Positions 9,385-20,315 of a stretch of DNA of 64,000 nucleotides are shown one piece after another (the stretch's first letter is position 1; the number at the start of each line of letters is the position of its first letter). The notes below the pieces were generated by a model that was given only the letters and a program-made list of their open reading frames with translations, ran no database searches and had not been told where the DNA came from. The translations under genes and the position numbers were made by a program. The stretch is from the NCBI GenBank assembly GCA_027214125.1, contig JAPWHF010000012.1, positions 48,621-112,620 of the forward strand, in the 5' to 3' direction. The stretch is from Zoogloeaceae bacterium G21618-S1 (GTDB taxonomy: Bacteria; Pseudomonadota; Gammaproteobacteria; Burkholderiales; Rhodocyclaceae).

Positions 9385-9711
9385 TTACCCTGCTGTGCGT
9401 GATTTTTTTTCGTCGATGCCGGATACGCCTTCGCGACGACGAAACTCGGCCAGCACATCGTCGACCGTCAGCCCAAAGTGCGCCAGCAACACCATGGTGT
9501 GAAACCAGACATCGGTGACTTCCCAGACCAGGTGCAGCCGATTGGCATCCTTGGCCGCCATGATCGTCTCGGCCGCCTCTTCGGCCACCTTTTTGCAGAT
9601 GGCGTCCGTGCCCTTGGTGTAGAGGCTGGACACGTAGGACGCGTCCGGATCTGCAGCCTTGCGCTCGGCAAGCGTCGCGGCCACGCGGTGCAGCACTTCG
9701 ATATCGATCAT
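9385..9711 (-). CDS. hisE: Phosphoribosyl-ATP pyrophosphatase
   Basis: Second step of histidine synthesis: hydrolyses phosphoribosyl-ATP to phosphoribosyl-AMP and pyrophosphate. 108 residues, an all-helical MazG-like fold with [16 protein letters not shown] (the metal-binding E-E-x-x-E pattern) near residues 36-52. Separate from HisI, as in other betaproteobacteria, rather than fused as in E. coli. Its ATG overlaps the hisI stop (ATGA). Confidence 0.96.
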   Translation of the reverse strand: MIDIEVLHRVAATLAERKAADPDASYVSSLYTKGTDAICKKVAEEAAETIMAAKDANRLHLVWEVTDVWFHTMVLLAHFGLTVDDVLAEFRRREGVSGIDEKKSRTAG

Positions 9712-10106
9712 CCGTAAATCTCCTTCGGGTCTTTCAGAACCGGGTCGACTGCTTCCCAGTGCCCGGACTCTCCGAGGCGCTGAAAGAAACAGCTCTTGCG
9801 TCCAGTGTGGCAGGCGATGCCGCCGGCCTGCTCGATCTTCAACAACACCACGTCGTTGTCACAGTCGGTGCGAATCTCCAGCACCTTCTGGATATGGCCG
9901 GACTCCTCGCCCTTGTGCCACAGTTTGCGCCGCGAGCGCGACCAGTAGACTGCCTCGCCGCGCTCCGCCGTGAGCGCCAGTGCTTCGCGGTTCATGAATG
10001 CGAACATCAGCACGTCGCCCGTGGCGGCGTCCTGAGCGATGACCGGCACCAGTCCGTGGTCATCCCAGACAATGTCGTTGAGCCAACGATTGGGGAGTTC
10101 GATCAC
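9708..10106 (-). CDS. hisI: Phosphoribosyl-AMP cyclohydrolase
   Basis: Third step of histidine synthesis, opening the purine ring of phosphoribosyl-AMP; a zinc enzyme. 132 residues. [18 protein letters not shown] and the CDND...[10 protein letters not shown] block with the zinc-binding cysteines are present. GTG start at 10106, overlapping the hisF stop (GTGA), so the run hisF-I-E is translationally coupled. Confidence 0.96.
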   Translation of the reverse strand: MIELPNRWLNDIVWDDHGLVPVIAQDAATGDVLMFAFMNREALALTAERGEAVYWSRSRRKLWHKGEESGHIQKVLEIRTDCDNDVVLLKIEQAGGIACHTGRKSCFFQRLGESGHWEAVDPVLKDPKEIYG

Positions 10107-10861
10107 AGGCGCACCTCAATGCCGCGTTCGCGCATATAGGTTTTTGCCTCATGCACGGTGTGCTGACCAAAATGGAAGATGCTGGCCGCCAGCACCGCAT
10201 CGGCGCGGCCTTCGGTCACACCCTGCGCCAGATGCTCAAGTGTGCCAACGCCGCCGCTGGCGATAATCGGGATACGCACGGCATCGGAGATGGCGCGGGT
10301 CAGGCCAAGGTCGAATCCGTTCTTGGTGCCGTCACGATCCATGCTGGTCAGCAAAATCTCGCCTGCGCCCAGCGCTTCGATGCGCTGCGCCCACTCGATC
10401 GCGTCCAGCCCGGTATTGCGGCGGCCACCGTGGGTAAAGACCTCCCACTTGCCCGGCGCGGTCTGCTTGGCGTCGATGGCCACAACGATGCACTGGCTGC
10501 CGACTTTGCCACTGGCCTCGGCTACGATTTCCGGATTGGTGACCGCCGCTGTGTTGATGCTGACCTTGTCGGCACCCGCGTTGAGCAAGCGGCGCACATC
10601 GGCCACCGTGCGCACACCACCGCCGACAGTCAGCGGGATGAACACCTGCTCGGCCACATGCTCGACCATGTGCAGGATGATGTCGCGGTCGTCGGAGCTG
10701 GCGGTGATGTCGAGAAAGGTGATCTCGTCGGCCCCCTGCTCATCGTAGCGACGCGCCACTTCGACCGGATCGCCCGCATCGCGCAGCTCGACAAAATTCA
10801 CGCCTTTAACGACGCGGCCGGCACTGACGTCCAGACAGGGGATGATCCGTTTTGCGAGCAT
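10103..10861 (-). CDS. hisF: Imidazole glycerol phosphate synthase, cyclase subunit
   Basis: TIM-barrel subunit that joins PRFAR with ammonia from HisH to give imidazole glycerol phosphate and AICAR. 252 residues, N-terminus [20 protein letters not shown] with the catalytic aspartate in CLDV and the second acid in VAIDAK near residue 130. An upstream in-frame extension exists, but ATG 10861 is the family start and lies just after the hisA stop. Confidence 0.97.
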   Translation of the reverse strand: MLAKRIIPCLDVSAGRVVKGVNFVELRDAGDPVEVARRYDEQGADEITFLDITASSDDRDIILHMVEHVAEQVFIPLTVGGGVRTVADVRRLLNAGADKVSINTAAVTNPEIVAEASGKVGSQCIVVAIDAKQTAPGKWEVFTHGGRRNTGLDAIEWAQRIEALGAGEILLTSMDRDGTKNGFDLGLTRAISDAVRIPIIASGGVGTLEHLAQGVTEGRADAVLAASIFHFGQHTVHEAKTYMRERGIEVRL

Positions 10862-10863
10862 CT

Positions 10864-11604
10864 CTAGCCTGCCAGTTCGTCGGCGCGGGCCTGTGCGGCA
10901 CGGAAATCGAGCGTGCCTTCGTAGATGGCCCGACCGGTAATCGCACCGGTCACGCCCTCGTGCTCGACCGCACACAGCGCCTCGATATCGGTCATCGACG
11001 CGATGCCGCCGCTGGCAATCACCGGAATGCGCAGCGCCTGGGCGAGTCGCACCGTGGCCTCGACGTTCACGCCGGAGAGCATGCCGTCGCGGCCGATGTC
11101 GGTGTAGATCACGCCTTCCACGCCGTAATCCTCGAATTTCAGGGCCAGATCCACCACGTCATGGCCTGTCAGCTTCGACCAGCCATCGACCGCGACTTTG
11201 CTATCCTTGGCGTCGAGGCCCACGATGATGTGACCCGGGAAGGCGCTGCAGGCATCCTGCAGAAAGCCGGGATTCTTGACCGCAGCGGTACCGATGATCA
11301 CGTAGCTGATGCCGTCGTCGAGGTAGCGCTCAATGGTTTCGAGGTCGCGAATACCGCCGCCGAGCTGTACCGGGATGTCGTCGCCCACGGCTTGTACGAT
11401 CTGCTTGATCGCCTTTTCGTTGACCGGTTTGCCGGCAAACGCACCATTGAGATCCACAAGGTGCAAACGACGCGCGCCCTGGTCGAGCCAATGCCGGGCG
11501 GTCGCGCCCGGATCTTCGGAGAACACGGTGGCATCGTCCATCTCGCCCTGTTTGAGGCGGACGCAATGACCATCCTTGAGGTCGATAGCAGGTATGAGCA
11601 GCAT
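10864..11604 (-). CDS. hisA: Phosphoribosylformimino-AICAR-P isomerase (ProFAR isomerase)
   Basis: Amadori-type isomerase turning ProFAR into PRFAR, a TIM-barrel relative of HisF. 246 residues starting [20 protein letters not shown] with the catalytic Asp in AIDLK and the second acid in YTDIGRDG near residue 130. ATG 11604 chosen because the motif sits at the N-terminus. Two bases separate its stop from the hisF start; 46 bp separate it from hisH. Confidence 0.97.
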   Translation of the reverse strand: MLLIPAIDLKDGHCVRLKQGEMDDATVFSEDPGATARHWLDQGARRLHLVDLNGAFAGKPVNEKAIKQIVQAVGDDIPVQLGGGIRDLETIERYLDDGISYVIIGTAAVKNPGFLQDACSAFPGHIIVGLDAKDSKVAVDGWSKLTGHDVVDLALKFEDYGVEGVIYTDIGRDGMLSGVNVEATVRLAQALRIPVIASGGIASMTDIEALCAVEHEGVTGAITGRAIYEGTLDFRAAQARADELAG

Positions 11605-11650
11605 ACGAGTAGGGCCGTCTAGACGTAAAAAAAGAGGTGCTGGTGCCCGC

Positions 11651-12289
11651 TTACGGGTTCCAGTGCATGAAGTTGGTGAGCAGTTGCAAACCGGCGCGCG
11701 CGCTCTTTTCAGGATGAAACTGCACGGCAAAAATGTTATCCCGCGCGACGGCACTGGTAAAGCGCACACCGTAATCAGTGTGGGCGGCGATCACCGAATC
11801 CTCAGCTGAATCGACGTAATAGCTGTGCACGAAATAAAACCGGTCGCCATCGGGGATGTCGCGCCACAGAGGGTGCTCGCGGTGATGCCACACCTCGTTC
11901 CAGCCCATGTGCGGCACCTTCAGGCGCAGCCCGGCGGCATCGAACATTTTTTCGTCTGGGAAGCGGCGCACCTGGCCCGCGAAGAGCCCGAGACCTGGGA
12001 CATCGCCTTCCTGGCTGTGGTCGAACAACATCTGCTGGCCGATGCAGATGCCGAGAAACGGCTTTTTCGCCGCGGCCTCGACCACGGCCTGATGCAGACC
12101 GCGGCCTTCGAGTTCGGCGATACAGTCAGGCATGGCGCCCTGACCGGGGAACACCACGCGCTCGGCACGCATGACCACCTCCGGATCATCGGTCACCCGC
12201 ACGATCGCGCCACCGGCGACGTGTTCGATCGCCTTCTCTACCGAACGCAGGTTGCCCATGCCGTAGTCGATGACGGCCACATCAGTCAT
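11651..12289 (-). CDS. hisH: Imidazole glycerol phosphate synthase, glutaminase subunit
   Basis: Class I glutamine amidotransferase that feeds ammonia to HisF. 212 residues from ATG 12289: [18 protein letters not shown] at the start, nucleophile Cys in [12 protein letters not shown], and the His/Glu pair in FHPEKS near the C-terminus. All triad residues present. Six residues upstream an alternative start is in frame, but [10 protein letters not shown] is the usual one. Confidence 0.97.
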   Translation of the reverse strand: MTDVAVIDYGMGNLRSVEKAIEHVAGGAIVRVTDDPEVVMRAERVVFPGQGAMPDCIAELEGRGLHQAVVEAAAKKPFLGICIGQQMLFDHSQEGDVPGLGLFAGQVRRFPDEKMFDAAGLRLKVPHMGWNEVWHHREHPLWRDIPDGDRFYFVHSYYVDSAEDSVIAAHTDYGVRFTSAVARDNIFAVQFHPEKSARAGLQLLTNFMHWNP

Positions 12290-12325
12290 GGTTTTGCTCG
12301 CACACAAATAAGGGAGGGCACGAAA

Positions 12326-12913
12326 TCAGAGCGCGCCCTTGGTTGAAGGCACAACACCTGCCAGACGCGAGTCCACCTCGGCTGCGGCGCGCAATGCGCG
12401 GCCAAAGGCCTTGAAAATGGTTTCGCACTGATGGTGAGCGTTGTCGCCGCGCAGGTTGTCGATATGCAGCGACACGCCAGCATGATTGACGAAGCCCTGG
12501 AAGAACTCGCGCGCCAGGTCGACATCGAAATTGCCGATGCGGGCCCGGGTATATTCGACAAAGTAGTGCAGCCCGGGGCGGCCGGAGAAATCGACCACCA
12601 CGCGTGACAGCGCCTCGTCGAGCGGCACATAGGCGTGGCCGTAACGGCGAATGCCTTTCTTGTCGCCCAGCGCTTTGGCAAAGGCCTGACCCAGCGTGAT
12701 GCCGACATCTTCGACGGTGTGATGGTCGTCGATGTACGTATCCCCGTCACAATGGATGGCCAGGTCGATCACCCCGTGGCGGGCGATCTGGTCAAGCATG
12801 TGGTCCAGAAAGGGGACGCCGGTGTTCAGCTCGGCGGCGCCGGTGCCATCAAGATTGATTCGCACCGAGATCTTGGTTTCGAGGGTATTACGGGTAACGT
12901 CGGCTTGCCGCAT
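12326..12913 (-). CDS. hisB: Imidazoleglycerol-phosphate dehydratase
   Basis: Manganese enzyme that removes water from imidazole glycerol phosphate. Single-function form of 195 residues, without the E. coli phosphatase domain. Both metal motifs are present: HHTVEDVG near residue 70 and [11 protein letters not shown] near 165. I start at [14 protein letters not shown] (12913), with GGAAG about nine bases upstream; in-frame ATG 12971 would add 19 residues. Upstream it faces the divergently transcribed hisC across only 112 bp, so hisB-H-A-F-I-E must have a promoter here or inside hisC. Confidence 0.94.
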   Translation of the reverse strand: MRQADVTRNTLETKISVRINLDGTGAAELNTGVPFLDHMLDQIARHGVIDLAIHCDGDTYIDDHHTVEDVGITLGQAFAKALGDKKGIRRYGHAYVPLDEALSRVVVDFSGRPGLHYFVEYTRARIGNFDVDLAREFFQGFVNHAGVSLHIDNLRGDNAHHQCETIFKAFGRALRAAAEVDSRLAGVVPSTKGAL

Positions 12914-13025
12914 GGTGGTGGCTTCCGGGCGCTTGAACACCCGGCCAGTGCTGATGGTTAAGGCGGTCATGATACCATCGCCCACGCCGAGTTTGTCTCT
13001 TTCACTGCCCGCCGAAACCCACGCC

Positions 13026-14078
13026 ATGAGCCGATTCTGGAGCGACACCGCCCGCCGTTTGACCCCTTACGTCCCGGGCGAGCAGCCCAAGCTGGACAAG
13101 CTGGTCAAACTCAACACCAACGAAAGCCCGTACGGCCCTTCACCACGCGCCGTCGAGGCGATCCAGCGCGCCGCCAGCGAGGATCTGCGCCGCTACCCCG
13201 ACCCGAACTCCGATGCGCTCAAAGCCGCACTGGCACGCTATCACAGCGTCAGACCGGCGCAGATTTTTGTCGGCAACGGCTCGGACGAGGTGCTCGCGCA
13301 CGCCTTCATCGCGCTACTCAAGCACGACGCGCCGCTGCGCTTTCCCGACATCACCTACAGCTTCTACCCGGTGTACTGCGGGCTGTTCGACATTACCCAC
13401 ACGCCGATTGCGCTGACCGACGCGCTTGAGATCGACCCGGCCGACTACGCTGCTGGCGGCCCGATCATTTTCCCGAACCCGAATGCGCCCACCGGCCGCT
13501 TGCTGCCAATCGACGCCGTCGAAGCCCTGCTCGCCGCCAATCCGGACGTACCGGTGGTGATCGACGAAGCTTATATCGACTACGGCGGCGAATCAGCCAT
13601 CCCGCTGGTGGATCGCCATCCCAACCTGCTGGTGACCCGCACCTTTTCAAAGTCCCGCGCACTGGCCGGGCTGCGTGTTGGTTACGCCGTCGGCAGCGCC
13701 GAGTTAGTGGAGGGGCTGGAGCGGGTCAAGAACAGCTTCAACTCCTACCCGCTGGGCCGACCGGCGCAGGCTGGCGCGATCGCCTCGGTCGAAGATGAAC
13801 CGCATTTTCGCGACAGCTGCGCCCGCGTCATCGCCACCCGCGAGTGGCTCGACCAGGCGCTAACCGCGCTGGGCTTCGAGGTGCTGCCCTCGGCGGCAAA
13901 TTTTGTCTTTGCCCGGCACCCGAAACACGCGGGCGCCACACTAGCCGCTGCGCTGCGCGACCAGGCGATCATCGTACGGCACTTCAAGCTGCCACGCATT
14001 GACGACTACCTGCGCATCACCGTCGGCACCGATGACGAATGCGCCGCGCTAATCGACGCACTCAAAGCGTTGGTGTAA
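13026..14078 (+). CDS. hisC: Histidinol-phosphate aminotransferase, inverted relative to the his cluster
   Basis: PLP-dependent class I/II aminotransferase for the seventh step of histidine synthesis. 350 residues from ATG 13026: [12 protein letters not shown] near residue 30, GNGSDEVL near 83, NPNAPTG near 155, DEAYIDYG near 180, and the Schiff-base Lys in [17 protein letters not shown] near 212. It occupies the usual hisC position between hisD and hisB but lies on the opposite strand from every other his gene here. It ends 65 bp from hisD's stop, with a strong hairpin between. Confidence 0.96.
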   Translation: MSRFWSDTARRLTPYVPGEQPKLDKLVKLNTNESPYGPSPRAVEAIQRAASEDLRRYPDPNSDALKAALARYHSVRPAQIFVGNGSDEVLAHAFIALLKHDAPLRFPDITYSFYPVYCGLFDITHTPIALTDALEIDPADYAAGGPIIFPNPNAPTGRLLPIDAVEALLAANPDVPVVIDEAYIDYGGESAIPLVDRHPNLLVTRTFSKSRALAGLRVGYAVGSAELVEGLERVKNSFNSYPLGRPAQAGAIASVEDEPHFRDSCARVIATREWLDQALTALGFEVLPSAANFVFARHPKHAGATLAAALRDQAIIVRHFKLPRIDDYLRITVGTDDECAALIDALKALV

Positions 14079-14094
14079 TCCGCCGGTGTAAACA

Positions 14095-14123
14095 ACAACA
14101 GGCCGCATACAGCGGCCTGTTGT
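14095..14123. terminator. Hairpin between convergent hisC and hisD
   Basis: Perfect 12-bp stem ACAACAGGCCGC / GCGGCCTGTTGT with a 5-nt loop in the 65-bp gap between two convergent stops. The minus-strand reading is followed by a T-rich stretch (TTGTTTAC), the plus-strand reading by GTAATG, so it fits best as the end of hisG-hisD and less well for hisC. It would cut hisGD off from hisB-E transcription. Confidence 0.7.
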
Positions 14124-14143
14124 GTAATGACGCCTCGCCCGGA

Positions 14144-15451
14144 TCAGGGCTTGATGCGGTAAGTCGCCGAACGCGCGTGCGCCTGCAAGCCCTCGCCTTC
14201 GGCCAGAACAGCAGCCACGCGGGCGAGTGACTGCGCGCCGGCCTCCGACACATGGATCAGGCTGGTACGCTTCTGGAAGTCATACACCCCCAGCGGTGAC
14301 GAGAAGCGCGCGCTGCGCATGGTCGGCAACACATGGTTCGGCCCGGCGCAGTAGTCACCCAGCGCTTCGACCGACCAGTGCCCGACAAAGATCGCGCCGG
14401 CGTGGCGGATCTCGCCGATCCAGTCTTCCGCGTTTTCCATCGACAGCTCGAGGTGCTCGGGCGCGATGCGGTTGGCAATCGCGCAGGCCTCGTCCAGATC
14501 GCTGACCTTGATCAGCGCGCCGCGGTTGGCCAGCGAGGTCGCGATGGTCTGACGACGCGGCATCTCGGGCAGCAGCTTGGCAATCGAGGCTGCCACGGCA
14601 TCGATGAAATCGGGATCGGTACACAGCAGAATCGACTGCGCCAGATCGTCATGCTCGGCCTGAGCGAACAAGTCCATGGCCACCCAGTCCGGGTTGCCGC
14701 TGCCATCGGAAATCACCAGCACTTCGGACGGCCCGGCGACCATGTCGATGCCCACCGTGCCAAAGACACGCCGCTTGGCCGAGGCCACGTAGGCATTGCC
14801 CGGTCCGACGATCTTGTCCACCTGCGGAATGGTCTGCGTGCCGTAAGCCAGCGCAGCCACGGCCTGGGCACCACCGATGGTGAAGACGCGATCCACACCC
14901 GTGATGGCGGCGGCGGCCAGCACCAGCGGATTGCGTTCGCCGTCCGGCGTCGGCACCACCATGATCAGCTCGCCCACCCCGGCGACCTTGGCCGGGATCG
15001 CATTCATCAGCACCGAACTCGGATAGGACGCCCGGCCCCCCGGCACGTACAGGCCAACACGGTCCAGCGGTGTGACGATCTGACCCAGACGGGTGCCGTC
15101 GGCTTCGGTGTAATCCCAGGATTCGGCGATCTGCCGGCGGTGATAGGCTTCAACGCGGCTGGCGGCCACTTCGAGCGCCGCACGCTGCGCTTCGGGCAGC
15201 GTTGCCAAGGCATCGTCCAGCGCATGCCGGGGCAGCTCGAGCGCCGACATGTGATTCACATCCAGCCGGTCAAAGCGGCAGGTGTAGTCGATCACGGCCG
15301 GATCGCCAACCGTGCGCACCGCCGCGAGAATGTCGGTGACCGCGTTTTCGATCTGCGAGTCTGTGCCGCTCTCGAAAGCCAGCAAGGCGTCGAGGGTGGC
15401 GAGAAAATCGGGGGTGCGGGAGTCGAGTCGACGGATCAGAGGTGCGTTCAT
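14144..15451 (-). CDS. hisD: Histidinol dehydrogenase
   Basis: Zinc-dependent NAD enzyme for the last two oxidations from histidinol to histidine. 435 residues; [16 protein letters not shown] near residue 130, [12 protein letters not shown] near 220, the zinc/base region QAEHDD near 265, and APEHLEL near 330, all family signatures. Its ATG overlaps the hisG stop (CCATGA), so hisG and hisD are coupled. Confidence 0.97.
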   Translation of the reverse strand: MNAPLIRRLDSRTPDFLATLDALLAFESGTDSQIENAVTDILAAVRTVGDPAVIDYTCRFDRLDVNHMSALELPRHALDDALATLPEAQRAALEVAASRVEAYHRRQIAESWDYTEADGTRLGQIVTPLDRVGLYVPGGRASYPSSVLMNAIPAKVAGVGELIMVVPTPDGERNPLVLAAAAITGVDRVFTIGGAQAVAALAYGTQTIPQVDKIVGPGNAYVASAKRRVFGTVGIDMVAGPSEVLVISDGSGNPDWVAMDLFAQAEHDDLAQSILLCTDPDFIDAVAASIAKLLPEMPRRQTIATSLANRGALIKVSDLDEACAIANRIAPEHLELSMENAEDWIGEIRHAGAIFVGHWSVEALGDYCAGPNHVLPTMRSARFSSPLGVYDFQKRTSLIHVSEAGAQSLARVAAVLAEGEGLQAHARSATYRIKP

Positions 15452-16092
15452 GGTTTGACCGCTCCGGCAAAGGCGTCAATCACCGGCTGCAACAGCTCGC
15501 GCTTGACCTTGAGCGCTGCCTGATTGACCACCAGACGGGAGCTGATCGTGGTGATATCTTCGACCGCCTCGAGGTTGTTGGCGCGCAGCGTGTTGCCGGT
15601 GGAGACCAGATCGACAATCGCGTCGGACAGCCCGACCAACGGCGCCAGTTCCATCGAGCCATACAGCTTGATCAGATCCACATGCACGCCTTTGCTGGCG
15701 AAGTGCTCGCGCGCGATCTTGGTGTACTTGGTGGCCACGCGGATACGGCTGCCCGGCTGAGAGGCGCGGGCGTAATCGAAGCCCTTGCGCACCGCCACGC
15801 ACACACGACAACGCGCGATGTTCAGGTCCAGCGGCTGGTACAGGCCGGCCCCGCCATGCTCGATGAGCACATCGCGCCCGGCGATGCCCAGATCGGCCGC
15901 GCCGTATTGCACATAGGTCGGCGTGTCGCTGGCGCGCACGATCACCAGTTGCACATCCGGTCGGTTGGTGCCGATGATCAGCTTGCGGGACTTTTCCGGG
16001 TCGTCGGTCGGCGTAATACCCGCCGCCGCCAACAGCGGCAGCGTCTCTTCGAAGATGCGACCCTTGGACAGGGCGATCGTGATGCCGGACAC
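15448..16092 (-). CDS. hisG: ATP phosphoribosyltransferase, short form
   Basis: Committed first step of histidine synthesis. 214 residues, the short HisG form that lacks the C-terminal regulatory ACT-like domain and normally needs HisZ for activity and feedback control. Start [16 protein letters not shown] and [17 protein letters not shown] are diagnostic. GTG start at 16092 behind AAGGAATT. No hisZ is in this window. Confidence 0.96.
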   Translation of the reverse strand: MSGITIALSKGRIFEETLPLLAAAGITPTDDPEKSRKLIIGTNRPDVQLVIVRASDTPTYVQYGAADLGIAGRDVLIEHGGAGLYQPLDLNIARCRVCVAVRKGFDYARASQPGSRIRVATKYTKIAREHFASKGVHVDLIKLYGSMELAPLVGLSDAIVDLVSTGNTLRANNLEAVEDITTISSRLVVNQAALKVKRELLQPVIDAFAGAVKP

Positions 16093-16135
16093 AGGAATTC
16101 CTTGTTTCGTACAAAAAACGGATTTTACCGGAGCC

Positions 16136-17398
<1,263 letters not shown>

Positions 17399-17656
17399 TT
17401 ACAGCCCCAGTTCCTGACGCACGCTCGCCCACTGCTCGGGCGTGTAGGTCTGCAACGCGAGGGCGTGGATTTCGTTGCCCATCAACGGCCCGAGCGTGGC
17501 GTACACTGCCTGGTGCTGGCGTACCTTCGGCTTGCCGGAGAACTCGGCGCTGACCACCACGCCAGTGAAGTGGACGCCGTCATCGCCCTGGATCTGGACG
17601 TAGTCACAGGGCAAGCCCTGCTGGATCAGGCGGGTAATTTCAGTCGCTTCAAACAT
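17399..17656 (-). CDS. ibaG: BolA-family protein (IbaG/YrbA type)
   Basis: 85-residue BolA-like protein. The VQIQGDDGVHFTGVVVSAEFSGK and VRQHQAVYATLG segments form the class II KH-like fold with the conserved His that helps bind an Fe-S cluster shared with monothiol glutaredoxin. Gene order mla - ibaG - murA is conserved in many proteobacteria, which supports IbaG over BolA itself. Confidence 0.88.
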   Translation of the reverse strand: MFEATEITRLIQQGLPCDYVQIQGDDGVHFTGVVVSAEFSGKPKVRQHQAVYATLGPLMGNEIHALALQTYTPEQWASVRQELGL

Positions 17657-17710
17657 GTAAGGTCTTCCTGCTGCGATCGATCAGACCGCGAATGTTAAGG
17701 CATCGTGCGC

Positions 17711-18487
17711 TCAGGCGCGCAATTTGTAGCCGCGCGCGAGCATCGACAAGGTAAGGATGGCCAGCACCACGAAACAGGCCGAGACCACGCCCAGGCTGAC
17801 CCAGGGCGACACATCGGACTGGCCGAAGAAGCCATAGCGGAAACCGTCAATCATGTAGAAAAACGGGTTCAAGTGCGAAACCGTCTGCCAGACGGGCGGC
17901 AAGGAGTGAATCGAGTAGAACACGCCGGAGAGCATGGTCAGCGGCATGATCAGGAAGTTCTGGAAGGCCGAGAGTTGGTCAAACTTATCGGCCCAGATGC
18001 CGGCGATCATGCCAAACGAAGCCAGAATCGCGCCACCCATCAACGCAAAGGCAATGATCCAGCCCGGCGCGACCACCGGCAACGAGACCATCAGCAGCGA
18101 GACCAGAATCACGCCCATCCCTACGAAGGCGCCTCGCACAATCGCCGCCAGCACATAGGCGGCAAAGAACTCGCGGTAGCTGATCGGCGGCAGCAACATG
18201 AACACGATGTTGCCGGTGATCTTGCTCTGGATGAGCGACGACGAGGTGTTGGCAAAGGCGTTCTGCAGCACCGACATCATCACCAGACCCGGCACCAGAA
18301 AGACGGTGTAGGGCACGTCGCCATAGACCGTGACATGGCGGTCGAGCACATGTGAAAAGATCAGCAGATACAGCACCGCCGTAAGTACCGGCGCGCCCAC
18401 GGTCTGGAACGACACCTTCCAGAAGCGCAGGATTTCCTTGTACAACAGGGTGCGAAACCCCGCGAAACGGACGGGCTCAGGCCTCAT
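17711..18487 (-). CDS. ABC-2 type exporter permease (YadH-like)
   Basis: 258-residue integral membrane protein with six predicted spans and the ABC-2 signature segment near residues 120-210 (LTMLSGVFYSIHSLPP and HLNPFFYMIDGFRYGFFG). It pairs with the ATPase immediately upstream, whose coding sequence overlaps its start by 11 bp. The YadG/YadH group exports unknown substrates; capsule or drug export are possible but unsupported. Location between the Mla lipid transporter and murA suggests an envelope role. Confidence 0.88.
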   Translation of the reverse strand: MRPEPVRFAGFRTLLYKEILRFWKVSFQTVGAPVLTAVLYLLIFSHVLDRHVTVYGDVPYTVFLVPGLVMMSVLQNAFANTSSSLIQSKITGNIVFMLLPPISYREFFAAYVLAAIVRGAFVGMGVILVSLLMVSLPVVAPGWIIAFALMGGAILASFGMIAGIWADKFDQLSAFQNFLIMPLTMLSGVFYSIHSLPPVWQTVSHLNPFFYMIDGFRYGFFGQSDVSPWVSLGVVSACFVVLAILTLSMLARGYKLRA

Positions 18488-19376
18488 GCATGACCCCCAT
18501 GAAGACTTTTTCCAGATCCGGCTCGCCGAGCACCATGTCCTCTACCTGTCCGCCGGTCAGACGAATACGCGACAGCATGTCTTCGACTTCGCCATAGGAC
18601 TCAAAGGGAATCTCGACCCAGCCATGCCCCGCATCGCGGGCGCCGGGCAGAAAATCCAGCCCGATCGGGGCACTCAGACGCACACGCAGGATGCGCGAGG
18701 CGAAGCGCGCGAGCAGGTTGTCGGTGGTGTCGAGCGCCACCACCCGCCCCGCCTTGAGCATGGCGATACGGTTGCACAGGGTTTGCGCTTCTTCGAGGTA
18801 ATGGGTGGTCAGCACAATGGTGTGACCATCGCGATTGAGCCGGCGGATGAACTGCCACAGCCCCTGGCGCAACTCGACGTCCACCCCGGCGGTCGGCTCG
18901 TCGAGCACGATCACCGGCGGGCGATGCACCAGCGCCTGCGCCACCAGCACCCGCCGCTTCATGCCGCCCGAGAGCATGCGCATGTTGGCGTCGGCCTTGT
19001 GAGTGAGGTCGAGGCTGGCGAGGATTTCGTCGATCCAGGTGTCGTTGCGGCGAATACCGAAGTAGCCCGACTGCAGGCGCAGCGCCTCACGCACCGAGAA
19101 GAAGGGGTCGAACACCAGCTCCTGCGGCACCACGCCCAGCTTGCGGCGCGCCTGCCGGTAATCGGCGACCACGTCGTGGCCCATGACGGCGAGTTCGCCC
19201 TCATCGACGCGCGTGAGCCCCGCCAAGGCCGAAATCAGCGTGGTTTTGCCGGCGCCATTGGGGCCGAGCAGGCCGAAAAACTCGCCCTGCTGCACCTCAA
19301 GATCAATCCCGTCGAGCGCTTTGAGCTGACCGTAGCGCTTGCGCACCCCGGCGATACGAATGGCGGGAGCGCTCAT
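18477..19376 (-). CDS. ABC-2 type exporter ATP-binding protein (YadG-like)
   Basis: 299-residue ATPase: Walker A GPNGAGKTT near residue 39, signature LSGGMKRR near 137, Walker B VIVLDEPTAGVD near 157, H-loop TTHYLEEA near 197, then a C-terminal DUF4162-like extension of about 90 residues. ATG 19376 overlaps the mlaB stop (ATGA), so it is translated with the mla operon. Partner of the permease at 17711-18487. Confidence 0.9.
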   Translation of the reverse strand: MSAPAIRIAGVRKRYGQLKALDGIDLEVQQGEFFGLLGPNGAGKTTLISALAGLTRVDEGELAVMGHDVVADYRQARRKLGVVPQELVFDPFFSVREALRLQSGYFGIRRNDTWIDEILASLDLTHKADANMRMLSGGMKRRVLVAQALVHRPPVIVLDEPTAGVDVELRQGLWQFIRRLNRDGHTIVLTTHYLEEAQTLCNRIAMLKAGRVVALDTTDNLLARFASRILRVRLSAPIGLDFLPGARDAGHGWVEIPFESYGEVEDMLSRIRLTGGQVEDMVLGEPDLEKVFMGVMHEA

Positions 19377-19672
19377 GCCGCGGTCGAGTCGCCCGTCGGG
19401 AGCAGTTCGGTCACGCCATACAAATCGGCCAGACTGCGCAGCCCTGCCGGCATGCTGACGATGTCGATAGCCTGATGCCGCGCTGCGGCTTCGCGACAGA
19501 CATCGAGCAGCAACGCGAGCGCGGCCGAATCGGCCTCCGGCACACCGGAGAGATCGATTCGCAGCGCGCCGTCGGTCAACACGCGACGCGCTTCTTCGCG
19601 CATGGCGGTGGCGGTATCGAAAGTCAGCGCCGTCGTCGGCTGCCAGCAGGACTGAGGCACCGCCTCACTCAC
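19373..19672 (-). CDS. mlaB: STAS-domain Mla subunit MlaB
   Basis: 99-residue STAS protein. In the Mla system MlaB binds MlaF and is needed for complex activity. The anti-sigma-antagonist-like fold is visible: ALRIDLSGVPEADSAALALLLDVCREA, shortened here to DLSGV and DSAALALLL. GTG start at 19672, coupled to the mlaC stop (GTGA). Sequence is weakly conserved, so context carries part of this call. Confidence 0.85.
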   Translation of the reverse strand: MSEAVPQSCWQPTTALTFDTATAMREEARRVLTDGALRIDLSGVPEADSAALALLLDVCREAAARHQAIDIVSMPAGLRSLADLYGVTELLPTGDSTAA

Positions 19673-20289
19673 TTTGCGTTGCCGGTCAGGCCGGCATTTT
19701 TGGCTTCGAGCGCCTTGATGAGGCCTTCGATGCCGCCGCTGCGGATTTCGTTGCTGAATGAGCTGCGGTAGTTGGTGACCAGCGATACGCCGGCAACAAC
19801 CACGTCGTACACCTTCCAGTTGTCGCCCTGCTTTTCGAGCGCGTAGTCGATCTCGATCGCCTTGGCACCGGGCTGGCGCACTTCGGTGCGCACCGTCACG
19901 TCGGTGTCAGCGGGCTTGGCGCGCAAGGGCTTGAAGTCGATTTGCTGGTCGCGATACTGGGTCAGCGCGTTGGAGTAGGTCCGCACCAGCAGCGTACGGA
20001 AGGCTTCGACCAGGCGATCGCGCTGCGCCGGGGTCGCCTGGCGCCAGTCGCGGCCGACGGCCAGCGACGTCATGACCCGGAAATCGAAATGCGGCAGCAC
20101 TTTCTCATCGACCAGACCGGCCGCACGCGAGGCATCGCCCGACTGGATAGCCTCATCCGTACGCACGATTTCGAGCACCTCGTTCATCACGGTACGCACC
20201 AGGGCATCGGGCGAAGGGGCCGCCCACGCCGCCATGCTTGCCAGCCAGATCAGCGCCGCCATCAGGGTATTACGTCCAAACATCTTCAT
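19669..20289 (-). CDS. mlaC: Periplasmic phospholipid-binding protein MlaC
   Basis: Soluble carrier that moves phospholipids between the MlaA outer-membrane complex and the MlaFEDB inner-membrane transporter. About 206 residues with a signal peptide (MKMFGRNTLMAALIWL...AAWA), then the MlaC/Ttg2D fold: VDEKVLPHFDFRVMTSLAVGRDWRQATPAQRDRL in the family pattern (HFDF, GRDWRQAT) and GVSLVTNYRSSFSNEIR. ATG 20289 chosen because it leaves a clean signal peptide; ATG 20307 would add an acidic six-residue stretch. Confidence 0.92.
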   Translation of the reverse strand: MKMFGRNTLMAALIWLASMAAWAAPSPDALVRTVMNEVLEIVRTDEAIQSGDASRAAGLVDEKVLPHFDFRVMTSLAVGRDWRQATPAQRDRLVEAFRTLLVRTYSNALTQYRDQQIDFKPLRAKPADTDVTVRTEVRQPGAKAIEIDYALEKQGDNWKVYDVVVAGVSLVTNYRSSFSNEIRSGGIEGLIKALEAKNAGLTGNAK

Positions 20290-20315
20290 CTCACTCAAGT
20301 CTCGCATTGCATCAC

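Noticed and set aside
14333..15523. Plus-strand frame opposite hisD
   Set aside because: Antisense shadow of hisD; no recognisable protein and no ribosome binding site.
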